From: Granulicella sp. S156
Lineage (GTDB): Bacteria > Acidobacteriota > Terriglobia > Terriglobales > Acidobacteriaceae
NCBI RefSeq assembly: GCF_009766105.1
Contig: NZ_LMUH01000022.1
Location: forward strand, 458,939 to 522,938
Length of the DNA: 64,000 bases
Direction: 5' to 3'
Shown: one piece after another, positions 1 to 7,885 of the stretch
Layout of the letters: every line of letters begins with the position of its first letter
Position numbering within the stretch: the stretch's first letter is position 1
Translations under genes and position numbers: made by a program
Notes under the pieces: generated by a model
What the model was told of the DNA's origin: nothing
The model's database searches: none
What the model saw: the letters and a program-made list of their open reading frames with translations, nothing else

Positions 1-1
1 G

Positions 2-772
2 AAACCGCCCGACGTGAAGCCGATTCCGGTCCCGATACCGAAGCCCGTCGTGAGCGAACCGGCACCGCCAAAGATCATTAAGCCGCCAGCCGCAGTCAAG
101 GTGAATCTCGCTACCGCCTCTGCGGCCCACGTGCCCAATAACGATGCACATCCCACGGCTGTGCGCCTGGGACAGGCCGACAACCCGCTGAAGCCACTGA
201 CCGGACCTGCCGTATCTCGCGTCAACCTGGGGGGGCAGGGCATTCCCGGGATGAACGCCTCCAACACCGGCAGCGGTCCACATGCGACCTCAGTCAGCCT
301 CGGCTCCGGCTGCCCGAACTGCACCAGCATCAATGGCCACGACAATGGGTCGCATGAGGTCAAGGGCGTAAAGCTAGGTACCCCAGGCAGCAACGGGCCC
401 CTGAACTCGACGAACTATGCAAACGCGCCGAGGCAGGTTCAGCTGCAAACTGCTGCAGCCCCTCCGGCTGCAAATACCCCTCAGATCCGCTCCTCCGCTG
501 CCGCCACACCACCGCGGGTTACCTACAAGCCCACTCCGGTCTACACTGCTGAAGCCAAGTCTCTGCATCTGGAGGGAAATGTCTCTGTGCGGATCCGTGT
601 CATGGCGTCCGGGGCCGTTGAGGTTCTGGGTGTGACCAGCGGTCTCGGCCACGGCCTTGATGAATCCGCCAGACAAGCCGTTATGGGTACTCGATTTCAA
701 CCTGCAAAAGACGCCTCAGGAAACCCGGTCGACTGGGAAGGCGTCGTAAAAGTCAACTTCCAAATGAGCTAA
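2..772 (+). CDS. TonB-like energy transducer, C-terminal part (5' end outside window)
   Basis: The frame is open from base 2, so the gene starts upstream; the first GTG at 14 is not a convincing start. The last ~85 residues match a TonB C-terminal domain: a V-R-I-R-V strand, the LDESARQAV helix and a closing WEGVVKVNF strand. In the family this domain contacts TonB boxes of outer-membrane receptors. Upstream is a long Pro-, Ala-, Asn- and Gly-rich linker starting with a Pro/Lys-rich stretch, as expected for a periplasm-spanning arm. The linker contains irregular repeats of a V-x-L-G type (AVRLG, RVNLG, SVSLG, GVKLG, QVQLQ). The N-terminal membrane anchor is not visible. The domain call is firm; which receptor it serves is unknown. 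Confidence 0.85.
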   Translation, partial: KPPDVKPIPVPIPKPVVSEPAPPKIIKPPAAVKVNLATASAAHVPNNDAHPTAVRLGQADNPLKPLTGPAVSRVNLGGQGIPGMNASNTGSGPHATSVSLGSGCPNCTSINGHDNGSHEVKGVKLGTPGSNGPLNSTNYANAPRQVQLQTAAAPPAANTPQIRSSAAATPPRVTYKPTPVYTAEAKSLHLEGNVSVRIRVMASGAVEVLGVTSGLGHGLDESARQAVMGTRFQPAKDASGNPVDWEGVVKVNFQMS

Positions 773-908
773 TCTACAGATAGACAAGCTCTTATCAGAA
801 AACTCGACGCACAAGACTTTATTGAAGTCCTGCACACTGTGCCGAAACGTTTGAACGGGACGCCCGATTGCGGCATCCGATGAACCAAAAGGAGTCTTTA
901 GACATATT

Positions 909-2813
909 ATGAATCTCCGGACAAAACTCACTGCCGCCGTGACCCTTTCACTTCTGGCTGCCTCGGCCCTGCCAGCTGCCGCTGGCCCCTTCGGGAAGAA
1001 AAAGACCGACCAAACGGTCTCTCGCAAACCGAGCCCAGCCCAGAACGCCTTGATCGACAAGGCGATCACCCGTGAAGCGGCAGTGATCAAAGCCCTCAAG
1101 GAGCGCCAACCCCTCGTCGAGACCTACATTCAGAACATGCGTCCCGACGCGGCCATGATCCAGGTCCCTGAGGCAGATGCGCACTACCTGACTCGCATCA
1201 ACTTCGGCAAAGAGATCACGCAGACCAGCTACGCCGAAGGCAAGCACGATTCAAGCGACGGTAAAACTGGGAAACTCGACGGCATCAAACACGCTTTTAG
1301 CGGCCTGTCCGGCCTGACCAAGACCCTGCATCTCAGCTATGACGAGGGCGGTTTCGTCCGCATGGTCGTCATCGATTCCAACGGACCGAATGGCGATGGC
1401 TTCGATCGCCAGCACTATAACTTCTACTTCGTCCGCAATGATTTTCTCGGAACGGTTCCGACTGTCGTCTTCGATGTTGAGCCCGTCAAGAAAAGTGCTG
1501 GCCGCTTCTTCGGCCGCGTCTGGGTCGAGCGCAACGGCGGCAACATCGTCCGCTACAACGGCGACCTGGCCGGTGAGGATAAGGACCGCGCCGAGTACTA
1601 TCACTTCGACTCGTGGCGCACCAACGTGGGAGAGGATCTCTGGTTGCCTACCGCCTCCTACATCGAAGAGACCGACCCCAAGAGCCCCGCGCACGTGCTG
1701 AAGTTCAAGGCCGTCAACCACATCTGGGGTTACTCCCTGAAGGTTCCGAATAAAGACGCTGACCAGACCAGCCTGGAAGTAGAAGGCGCGATCGACACCA
1801 GTCAGCAGGCACCGGACGTCAGCCCGCTGCAGGCGCAGCGTGAGTGGGTCCAGCAGGCCGAGGATAACGTCATCGACCGTCTCTACACCGCCGGCCTGAT
1901 CGATGCCCCCAGCGACTTCGACAAGACTCTCTCGGATCTCGCGAACAACATCCTCGCTTACAACCAGATTCCAACATCGCGCCCCCTCAAGGTCCGCATC
2001 CTGCTGACGACACCCCTGGAGTCGCTGGCCATCGGCAACACGATCTTGATCTCCAAGAGCCTGATCGACACGACGGCTATCCCTTCGGCCGACGGCGCGC
2101 AGCAGGCAGGCAACCTGAACGCCTTGCTGGCCTTCCAGGTAGCGCACATCATTCTCGGCCACCGCATCGACACCAAGTATGCCTTCAGCGACCGTCTGCT
2201 CTTCCCCAGCCAGGCCGCCTTCCAGAAGTTGCCGATGCACCATACCAATGCCGACAATCTGGAAGCTGCCAAGAAGGCTATGGAGCTGTTGAGCGTCAAG
2301 GACCTCGCCGACGGCCAGCAGTACTTCGCTCTCTACCTCCAGCAGCTTCAGGCTCGGCAGAGAGGGCTGCAGCAACTCACTCAACCCCAGATCGGCGACA
2401 GCCTGTTGAAGCCCGACGGCTCCTTCTGGATGCAGGCCATCATCTCCAAGGGCCCCAAGCTCGACAACAACGACCTGAAGCAACAGGGAGCAACGCCTCT
2501 GGGCCAGTACCTCCGCTACGATCCCTGGACCGACCAGGTCATCCAGCTGCACACCACCTACGAGCCTTTGTTGAGTTCGCGCGACAAGATCCCGTTTGAG
2601 ATCACACCGGTTTACCTGCGGCTTGCCTACTGGCAGCCCTCCGCAGCTCCAGCAGCCGCTCCTGCACCCGGAGCCACCGTAGTACCGGTCCCGGCTGATC
2701 CAAATGCGGCTCCGACAGCAGCACCTGCCGATACAACGAACCCGCCAGCGGCAGCACCTGCTCAGCCTGCAACGGCTCCAACAACCGGTACGGCTAACCC
2801 GCCGCAGAACTAA
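909..2813 (+). CDS. Secreted M48-like protein with a degenerate zinc motif
   Basis: 634 residues with a clear Sec signal peptide (cleavage near residue 25, after ALPAAAG). An AAAAGGAG-type ribosome site lies 14 nt before the ATG. Residues ~340-470 resemble the core of M48 (Ste24/HtpX-like) metallopeptidases: the NALLAFQVAHIILGHR segment aligns with the usual LA-HExxH-xxxxH helix. The first His and the catalytic Glu are replaced by F409 and Q410, leaving only H413 and H418. It is therefore probably not an active zinc peptidase of the usual kind. The first 330 residues are a separate, lineage-type region, and the last ~70 are an Ala/Pro/Thr-rich tail. It stands alone between a TonB-like gene and a beta-barrel gene, which suggests a cell-envelope role (inference). 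Confidence 0.6.
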   Translation: MNLRTKLTAAVTLSLLAASALPAAAGPFGKKKTDQTVSRKPSPAQNALIDKAITREAAVIKALKERQPLVETYIQNMRPDAAMIQVPEADAHYLTRINFGKEITQTSYAEGKHDSSDGKTGKLDGIKHAFSGLSGLTKTLHLSYDEGGFVRMVVIDSNGPNGDGFDRQHYNFYFVRNDFLGTVPTVVFDVEPVKKSAGRFFGRVWVERNGGNIVRYNGDLAGEDKDRAEYYHFDSWRTNVGEDLWLPTASYIEETDPKSPAHVLKFKAVNHIWGYSLKVPNKDADQTSLEVEGAIDTSQQAPDVSPLQAQREWVQQAEDNVIDRLYTAGLIDAPSDFDKTLSDLANNILAYNQIPTSRPLKVRILLTTPLESLAIGNTILISKSLIDTTAIPSADGAQQAGNLNALLAFQVAHIILGHRIDTKYAFSDRLLFPSQAAFQKLPMHHTNADNLEAAKKAMELLSVKDLADGQQYFALYLQQLQARQRGLQQLTQPQIGDSLLKPDGSFWMQAIISKGPKLDNNDLKQQGATPLGQYLRYDPWTDQVIQLHTTYEPLLSSRDKIPFEITPVYLRLAYWQPSAAPAAAPAPGATVVPVPADPNAAPTAAPADTTNPPAAAPAQPATAPTTGTANPPQN

Positions 2814-2848
2814 CCGTGCTTCTCGGCGGTATTGATGGAGACTCCTCG

Positions 2849-3418
2849 TTGAAGAATCTTATCTTGGCTCTCTCATTCACGTTTGCCTGCAGCTCGATGG
2901 CTCTGGCGCAGTCCACTCCGGCTGCCAGCCGGCTCGGCGACCTGCAGGTAGGCGGGACCCTCACCCATGCCTATCCCGACTTCGGAACTACTAACCTCAA
3001 CGGTTTTGGGTTCTACAGTGACTTCGACTTCCGCAGGCACATCGGGGCAGAGGTCGACTTTCACGAGCTGAATCAGTACCAGGGTGCTGCCAATGCACGG
3101 ATTTATGAGCGGAGCTATGAAGCTGGCGGCCGGTACTTCTGGAACTTTGGCCGATTCAAACCGTATGCTAAGGGTCTGTACGGTCGTGGGGTTTTCAATT
3201 TCCCTCTTACGGATGCTAGTCTTCCGCGTGCCAACCTTGCCTACAACACACTCAACCTGGGTGCCGGCGTGGACATCGCAGTCCTGAAGCATCTCAACGT
3301 CCGTGCCGAGTATGAGTATCAGCACTGGTTCGGATTTCGGCAGAATAGCCTGACACCGCAGCTTATTACCGTTGGAGTTGCGTATCACTTCCCGCCCGGC
3401 AAGCCTCGTCGTCGTTAG
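2849..3418 (+). CDS. Outer-membrane beta-barrel protein
   Basis: About 189 residues if started at the TTG at 2849, which has GGAG 8 nt upstream and gives a compact signal peptide (MKNLILALSFTFACSSMALA). The mature part alternates Gly/aromatic strands and ends in GVAYHF followed by a short basic tail, as in small OmpA/OprF-like eight-strand barrels. Motifs such as NVRAEYEYQHW and GVDIAVLKHLNVRAEY are typical of acidobacterial porin-family proteins. The reading frame extends upstream to 2816, almost touching the preceding gene, so co-transcription is likely. A terminator follows at 3451. Ligand or partner cannot be told. Confidence 0.75.
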   Translation: MKNLILALSFTFACSSMALAQSTPAASRLGDLQVGGTLTHAYPDFGTTNLNGFGFYSDFDFRRHIGAEVDFHELNQYQGAANARIYERSYEAGGRYFWNFGRFKPYAKGLYGRGVFNFPLTDASLPRANLAYNTLNLGAGVDIAVLKHLNVRAEYEYQHWFGFRQNSLTPQLITVGVAYHFPPGKPRRR

Positions 3419-3450
3419 CTCGCCTCTGGACGATCCTACTCAAACACGGC

Positions 3451-3475
3451 AAAGCCCCGGACCTTCCGGGGCTTT
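3451..3475 (+). terminator. Rho-independent terminator after the beta-barrel gene
   Basis: A perfect 10-bp stem (AAAGCCCCGG / CCGGGGCTTT) with a 5-nt loop, followed by TGTTATT. It lies 33 nt after the stop codon at 3418. Confidence 0.85.
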
Positions 3476-3630
3476 GTTATTGGATCTGGGTATGGGGTGC
3501 AAAAGACATAAAGTCACCCGTACCCGCTAAATGATTTGGTCCGGGTAGCATTACCCAATCATCGTTAAACGCTCATGAGTGGCGGATATCACACCTTTAT
3601 CTTGTTCAATAAGAGGGAGATCCAAACGAA

Positions 3631-3656
3631 AGAGGCCCGGCAATCGCCGGGCCTCT
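3631..3656 (-). terminator. Hairpin terminator for the minus-strand beta-barrel gene
   Basis: AGAGGCCCGGC pairs perfectly with GCCGGGCCTCT around an AATC loop. It lies 25 nt past the stop of the minus-strand gene that ends at 3681. On the minus strand the sequence after the stem is TTTCGTTTGG, a weak U-tract; it may also act in the other direction. Confidence 0.75.
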
Positions 3657-3680
3657 TTACTACACTTGAATCAAACTTTT

Positions 3681-4289
3681 CTAGAAATGGTACGCAAGAC
3701 CGATCGACGGCATCGACAACACTTCATAGCGGTTGGTCTTGAAGTTGGCGTAGCCAAAGTCAGGAGCCTTGAGCAGGAAGGCACGATACTCCGCACGGAT
3801 GTCGAAACTGGGGCTGATCTCGTAAGCCACGCCGCCACCGAAGAGAGCCCCGATGTTGGTGTTTTGCTTGAGACTGAGCACCTGCGTGCCATAATCCCGA
3901 ATCGGCGAGAAGATCATGCCGCCCACGCCGACCTCAAGGAACGGATTGTAGTTCTTGTAGTTCCGCGAGTAGACGTAGGCTCCGGATATCTCCTGCTGCC
4001 GGGAGTGGACATACAGCTTATTGACACCAAAACTGGGGTTGCTATACCTGTCCGAGTTCTGCAAGAACGAGTAGTTAACCTCCAGCCCACTGCGCGGTGT
4101 CACCGAGTAACGGTAGCTTCCGAGAAAACCCAGAGCACCCGTGGTGTTCTCCGTCACTCCAGCAGCACCATGCACTTCTGGACCAAACAACCCGTAAGCG
4201 CTCGCACTCACATCTTGCCGGCTTTCCTGGGCGGAACCCACGGCGGCGGTGCATACCAGCAGAGCGCCAAGCAACATCATCTTCTTCAT
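3681..4289 (-). CDS. Outer-membrane beta-barrel protein (OmpA/porin-like)
   Basis: 202 residues from the ATG at 4289 (MKKMMLLGALLVCTAAVGSA signal peptide), which has a GAAGGGAT ribosome site; the frame is open further upstream to 4355 but that part is not signal-peptide-like. The mature chain has alternating strands (SYRYSVTPRSGLEVNYSF, DIRAEYRAFLLKAP) and ends with an aromatic residue in GLAYHF, the usual C-terminal signal for barrel assembly. It resembles the protein encoded at 2849-3418 in size and strand pattern, but the two are not close copies. Convergent with that gene, each with its own terminator. Role unknown. Confidence 0.75.
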   Translation of the reverse strand: MKKMMLLGALLVCTAAVGSAQESRQDVSASAYGLFGPEVHGAAGVTENTTGALGFLGSYRYSVTPRSGLEVNYSFLQNSDRYSNPSFGVNKLYVHSRQQEISGAYVYSRNYKNYNPFLEVGVGGMIFSPIRDYGTQVLSLKQNTNIGALFGGGVAYEISPSFDIRAEYRAFLLKAPDFGYANFKTNRYEVLSMPSIGLAYHF

Positions 4290-4470
4290 GCTTGCAGAAA
4301 TCCCTTCGCAATCGCTCCCCGTGCCCATTGCCCTGCAATAACTTTCACAGAGCACGACCGAACCCGCGGCGCGCTAATGACTAATTGTACCCGCTCGCCG
4401 CACTACTGCGCGGGCTGACCGCTGCGTTTCTCGAATGAATCGGCTCCGGCACCACCTCTACTGCAAAAAC

Positions 4471-4494
4471 GAAGGGCCTCCGCAGAGGCCCTTC
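4471..4494 (-). terminator. Hairpin terminator downstream of the Spy-like gene
   Basis: GAAGGGCCTC / GAGGCCCTTC, a perfect 10-bp stem with loop CGCA. It lies about 35 nt after the stop of the minus-strand gene ending at 4529; the minus-strand continuation is GTTTTTGC, a usable U-tract. Confidence 0.85.
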
Positions 4495-4528
4495 GTGTGT
4501 TACATGCATACGGCTCCAAGCATTATTC

Positions 4529-4999
4529 CTACGCTGAAGGAGGCGGAGGCGCACCACCGTTACCGTTTTGCTGATCGCCTCTATGCTCGCGCATCTGCGC
4601 CTGCAGTGCGGCGTACTTTGTCTTCTGGTCGGCAGTCAGGACGCCTTGCACTTTGGTGTCTTCATCCTGACGCAGCGCTTCCATCTGGGTATGGCGGTCT
4701 TCCCGCGAGAGCGACGTGTTTTGCCACAACGCCTGCCCCTTGGTCTGCTCATCGGTGAAGATTGCCTTCACCTGTGCGGTCTGGTCGTCCGAAAGGCCCA
4801 GAGCCTTCTGCAGGTGGGCGGCGTGCTGTTCGGGATTCATCATGCCGCCACGACCATGGGGTCCGCCCTGTGTCTGTCCCTGCGACGGAGGAGGCGGTGC
4901 ATCCTGCTGCGCCATGGCTGGCAGCACGGCCAGCATCGCTCCGCACAGCAGCACGGCTGCCGTGCGCATTCTCTTCGTTTCCATTGCATTCGGCATCAT
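4529..4999 (-). CDS. Spy/CpxP-like periplasmic LTxxQ protein
   Basis: About 156 residues. A signal peptide (MRTAAVLLCGAMLAVLPAMA) is preceded by a short charged extension; starts at 4999, 4984 or 4969 are all possible. The mature protein is His/Met/Gln-rich, with a predicted helical core carrying LSDDQ and LTADQ, the paired LTxxQ-type motifs of Spy/CpxP/CnrX-like proteins. Ends are low complexity (APPPPSQGQTQGG near the N-terminus, NGNGGAPPPPSA at the C-terminus). Members act as periplasmic chaperones or metal/stress sensors. It is monocistronic here, with its own terminator; no two-component genes are adjacent. Confidence 0.7.
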   Translation of the reverse strand: MMPNAMETKRMRTAAVLLCGAMLAVLPAMAQQDAPPPPSQGQTQGGPHGRGGMMNPEQHAAHLQKALGLSDDQTAQVKAIFTDEQTKGQALWQNTSLSREDRHTQMEALRQDEDTKVQGVLTADQKTKYAALQAQMREHRGDQQNGNGGAPPPPSA

Positions 5000-5447
5000 G
5001 AGTCAACTCGCTTTCATCTCGCAACAATAGGCTGTTCCGCGTGACCGGATTGGCAACACTCACAGCTACTGCTTAAAGACGTGGGCTTCTCAGAAAGGTT
5101 CCCCGGTTTGGGACTATTTCGGTAGTTCTGGTCTTTGTTATTGGTTTTGAGATAGGTCCGAGTTTTAGCCCCCTGAGATAGGCTTTTTGTTTTCCTAGGT
5201 ATATCGTGCAGCCGCGATATACCGCCCCTTCAGGGCTCTACTTTCTTTGGGTCCGTAACCCAGAGCTACGGAGACACGGCGAGCAAAAAACGCTCGCCGT
5301 GTCTCCTCCACCCTTGATGCAGGTCTCTCCGCTACGGCGGCAAAAGCGCCGCGTCGCACCCCAGCGAACAGAGAACGTTCGCCGGGGGCCCCGCACTCCG
5401 GTCGAGATGACAGTTCTGTGGTGATTCATGTGCATCTCACAGCGCCG
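5000..5447. other. Gene-free spacer with hairpin repeats
   Basis: No convincing gene. It holds GAGATAGG-type repeat remnants (5150-5190), a 9-bp palindrome GGTATATCG / CGATATACC (5198-5223) and a perfect 15-bp hairpin (arms 5270-5284 and 5292-5306). Short ORFs across it have no ribosome sites and follow the repeats. Confidence 0.6.
5270..5306. repeat. Perfect 15-bp hairpin
   Basis: GGAGACACGGCGAGC pairs perfectly with GCTCGCCGTGTCTCC across a 7-nt A-rich loop. There is no U-tract after either side, so it is more likely a palindromic repeat than a terminator. Confidence 0.7.
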
Positions 5448-6368
5448 TTAAGCTCGTTCCGCGATAAAGCAGAATGGGTCGCCGTGCTCCTCGGCGTGTT
5501 TTTCGACCACCTGGAGGAAGGCGCGTGCGGCGTGGCTTAGGGCTGCCTGCCGCCGGTAGACCAGCCGCAGTTTGCGCTCGACCTGCAGCTCCGGCACCGC
5601 AATAGCAACCAGCTCGCCCGACTCCAATTCGACCTCGACGGTCAGCCTCGGAACCAGAGCCACTCCATTGCCGCGCTGGACGAAGCGCTTGATGGCCTCC
5701 AGCGACGGCAGCTCGACCTCCATCTGCAAGGGCGTCTTGTGCCGCTTGAAGGCTCCGATCACCTTCTGGCGCAGCGGCGAGGCTACATTGTGGGCCACAA
5801 ATATCTCGCGCCCCAACCGCTGGATAGAGGCCTTGCCCTCCTTCGCCAGCGCGTGGCCGGGACTCACGATGCATACCAGTTCGTCGCGGTACACCAGCAT
5901 CGACCGCACCTGCGGATCGTCCGGACGAAAACTGACCACGCCCAGCTCCACCGAGTGCTGGAGCACCTCGTCGGCGATGCGGCTGGCCAGTGCCCGCTGT
6001 ACCGCGACCTTTACCCGCGGGTGCTCGCGCCGGAAGGCATCCAGCACCGGCAGCAGGTAGAGGCAGGTGTACTCGTTGGCCGCCAGGTTCAGCCGGCCGG
6101 TATGCAGCGAACGCAGGTCGACCAGCGCAGAGGCCGCATCCGACCTGAGGTTCAACATCTTCTCGGCATATTCACGGAGTACGCCACCCGCATCGGTCAG
6201 CGTGCCATCGCGCGAAGAGCGATCCAGCAGGGTCTCGCCAAGTTCCGCCTCGAGCTTGGCGATCACCTGACTGACCGCAGGCTGAGTCCGGTGCAGCCGA
6301 GCGGCTGCGCGGGAAAAGCTGCGTTCCTCGGCTACCGCCAGAAACGTCTCTAACTGGAACAGATCCAC
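5448..6368 (-). CDS. LysR-family transcriptional regulator, divergent from leuA
   Basis: The frame is open to 6473, but the normal LysR N-terminus (V-D-L-F-Q-L-E-T-F-L) begins at the GTG at 6368, giving 306 residues, the usual family length. Residues 1-60 form the winged helix-turn-helix (FSRAAARLHRTQPAVSQVI). The rest is the LysR substrate-binding domain, with GRLNLAANEYT at its start and GNGVALVPRL near the effector region. It is transcribed away from leuA, the usual arrangement for a LysR protein and its target, and a T-N11-A palindrome lies between them at 6525-6545. Control of the leu-ilv operon by a leucine-pathway intermediate is inferred by analogy with IlvY and similar regulators. 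Confidence 0.85.
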   Translation of the reverse strand: MDLFQLETFLAVAEERSFSRAAARLHRTQPAVSQVIAKLEAELGETLLDRSSRDGTLTDAGGVLREYAEKMLNLRSDAASALVDLRSLHTGRLNLAANEYTCLYLLPVLDAFRREHPRVKVAVQRALASRIADEVLQHSVELGVVSFRPDDPQVRSMLVYRDELVCIVSPGHALAKEGKASIQRLGREIFVAHNVASPLRQKVIGAFKRHKTPLQMEVELPSLEAIKRFVQRGNGVALVPRLTVEVELESGELVAIAVPELQVERKLRLVYRRQAALSHAARAFLQVVEKHAEEHGDPFCFIAERA

Positions 6369-6524
6369 GAGTCCCTGGCCTTTCTTTCTTTGCGAAATCC
6401 AACTTCTTTCGTACCCTATGCGTAACGACCCTTGCCATTGCTTTTCAGCCGCAGAAAAGAGTACCGTTTTCACAGGCTGGCGTCGCCTATACCGGCATTA
6501 GAAATTCGCATACATCCCGCTTAC

Positions 6525-6545
6525 AGCATAAGTGTACGTTATGCT
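6525..6545. promoter_or_regulatory. Candidate LysR operator upstream of leuA
   Basis: AGCATAA - 7 nt - TTATGCT is a perfect inverted repeat whose core ATAA-N7-TTAT fits the T-N11-A LysR box. It lies 26 nt before the leuA start codon and inside the lysR-leuA spacer. Binding is inferred. Confidence 0.55.
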
Positions 6546-6571
6546 TAGGTCGAGACGGAAAGGTTCTATCC

Positions 6572-7753
6572 ATGGCAAGTTCCAATCAGATCGTCTTCTT
6601 CGACACCACCCTGCGCGACGGCGAGCAGTCGCCCGGCTGCACGATGCACCCGGTCGAAAAACTGCGCTTCGCGCATCAGCTTGCCGCTCTTGGCGTGGAT
6701 ATCATCGAGGCCGGCTTTCCGATCGCGTCCGCAGGCGACTTCGACTCGGTGCGAACCATCGCCAAAGAGGTCAAGGGTGTGCGCATCGCCGCGCTGGCAA
6801 GAGCCAAGCAGGCGGACATTGAATCAGCCGCCCGCGCCGTGGAACCCGCTCAGAACAACCGCATCCATACCTTTCTTTCCTCCTCCGACATCCATCTCGA
6901 ACACCAGATGAGGATGTCCCGGGCACAGGCACTCGATCTGGCCGCGGAGTCAGTACGCAGGGCTCGCTCCTTTGTGGACAACGTCGAGTTCTCGCCCATG
7001 GACGCGACTCGCACCGAAGCCGCTTTCCTCTGTGAGATGGTCAAGGTTGCCGTGCAGGCCGGAGCCACCACCATTAACATTCCGGACACCGTCGGCTATG
7101 TGACACCGTCCGAATACGCTGCCATCTTTCGCATGTTGAGAGAGCTCCCGGGTATGGAAGGGGTCATCTTCTCCACGCACTGTCACGACGATCTTGGCCT
7201 CGCCGTTGCCAATACGCTGGCCGGCATCGAGGGTGGAGCGCGTCAGGTCGAAGTAGCCGTCAACGGCATCGGCGAACGCGCTGGAAATGCCGCCCTGGAA
7301 GAAGTAGCTGCAGCGCTGCTGGTACGCCGCGACGTTCTGCCCTACACCTCGAACATCGTGAATACACAGCTCTATCCCACCAGCGCGCTGCTGGCCGAGA
7401 TTGTGGATCATCCCGTCGCCCCCAACAAGGCTGTCGTCGGCAAAAATGCCTTTGCCCACGAAAGCGGCATTCATCAACACGGTGTCCTGGCCAACCCGCT
7501 CACCTACGAGATCATGACGCCTGGCTCCGTCGGCGTTACGGCCACAACGATCGTGTTGGGCAAACACTCCGGCCGGCGCGCCCTCGAGCACCGCCTCACC
7601 GAACTCGGCCACACGCTCACACGCGAAGAGCTCGACACCGTCTACCACCGCTTCACCGAACTGGCGGACCGCAAGAAATCCATCTACGACCAGGACATCG
7701 TCGCCCTGCTCAGCACGCACAGCGCCGAGCCACTAGCAACTCCAGTCCCGTAG
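6572..7753 (+). CDS. leuA: 2-isopropylmalate synthase, short form
   Basis: 393 residues. Condenses acetyl-CoA with 2-oxoisovalerate, the first step of leucine synthesis. The HMGL-like TIM barrel starts with FDTTLRDGEQSPG (metal-binding Asp and catalytic Arg), and STHCHDDLGLAVANTLAG and GIGERAGNAALEE are the family's His-metal and downstream signatures. HESGIHQHGVL and GKHSGRRAL mark the linker subdomain. The usual ~130-residue C-terminal leucine-binding domain is absent; the chain ends soon after the linker. Feedback control by leucine through that domain is therefore not possible. First gene of the leu-ilv operon. A homocitrate or citramalate synthase is less likely because leuB, C and D follow. 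Confidence 0.93.
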   Translation: MASSNQIVFFDTTLRDGEQSPGCTMHPVEKLRFAHQLAALGVDIIEAGFPIASAGDFDSVRTIAKEVKGVRIAALARAKQADIESAARAVEPAQNNRIHTFLSSSDIHLEHQMRMSRAQALDLAAESVRRARSFVDNVEFSPMDATRTEAAFLCEMVKVAVQAGATTINIPDTVGYVTPSEYAAIFRMLRELPGMEGVIFSTHCHDDLGLAVANTLAGIEGGARQVEVAVNGIGERAGNAALEEVAAALLVRRDVLPYTSNIVNTQLYPTSALLAEIVDHPVAPNKAVVGKNAFAHESGIHQHGVLANPLTYEIMTPGSVGVTATTIVLGKHSGRRALEHRLTELGHTLTREELDTVYHRFTELADRKKSIYDQDIVALLSTHSAEPLATPVP

Positions 7754-7783
7754 AGTCGCTGCTTTCGCACTTGCCGTTACGCA

Positions 7784-7872
7784 TTGCTTTTGTCGTTGTA
7801 TTTGCTTTTCTGGTTGTCATTCCCCTGAGCGAAGTCGAATGGGGAATCTGCTTCCCGGATCACCACTGCACT
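7784..7872 (+). repeat. Solo GTCATTCC-type repeat between leuA and leuB
   Basis: A T/G-rich lead-in runs into GTTGTCATTCCCC, and ATTCCCC (7819) pairs with GGGGAAT (7841). The unit ends in ATCACCACTGCACT (7859-7872), a 14-mer found again at 12101-12114. It starts about 30 nt after the leuA stop and ends just before the leuB ribosome site. Confidence 0.65.
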
Positions 7873-7885
7873 TGAAGGATAGGTA

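Noticed and set aside
1251-2552. 433-residue frame on the minus strand
   Set aside because: Fully antisense to the M48-like gene, with no ribosome site and a composition typical of a shadow frame in high G+C DNA.
3579-4418. 279-residue plus-strand frame
   Set aside because: Antisense to the beta-barrel gene at 3681-4289, whose signal peptide and C-terminal strand are clear.
6369-6571. Leucine leader peptide or T-box upstream of leuA
   Set aside because: No Leu-rich short ORF followed by a terminator and no T-box core were seen.
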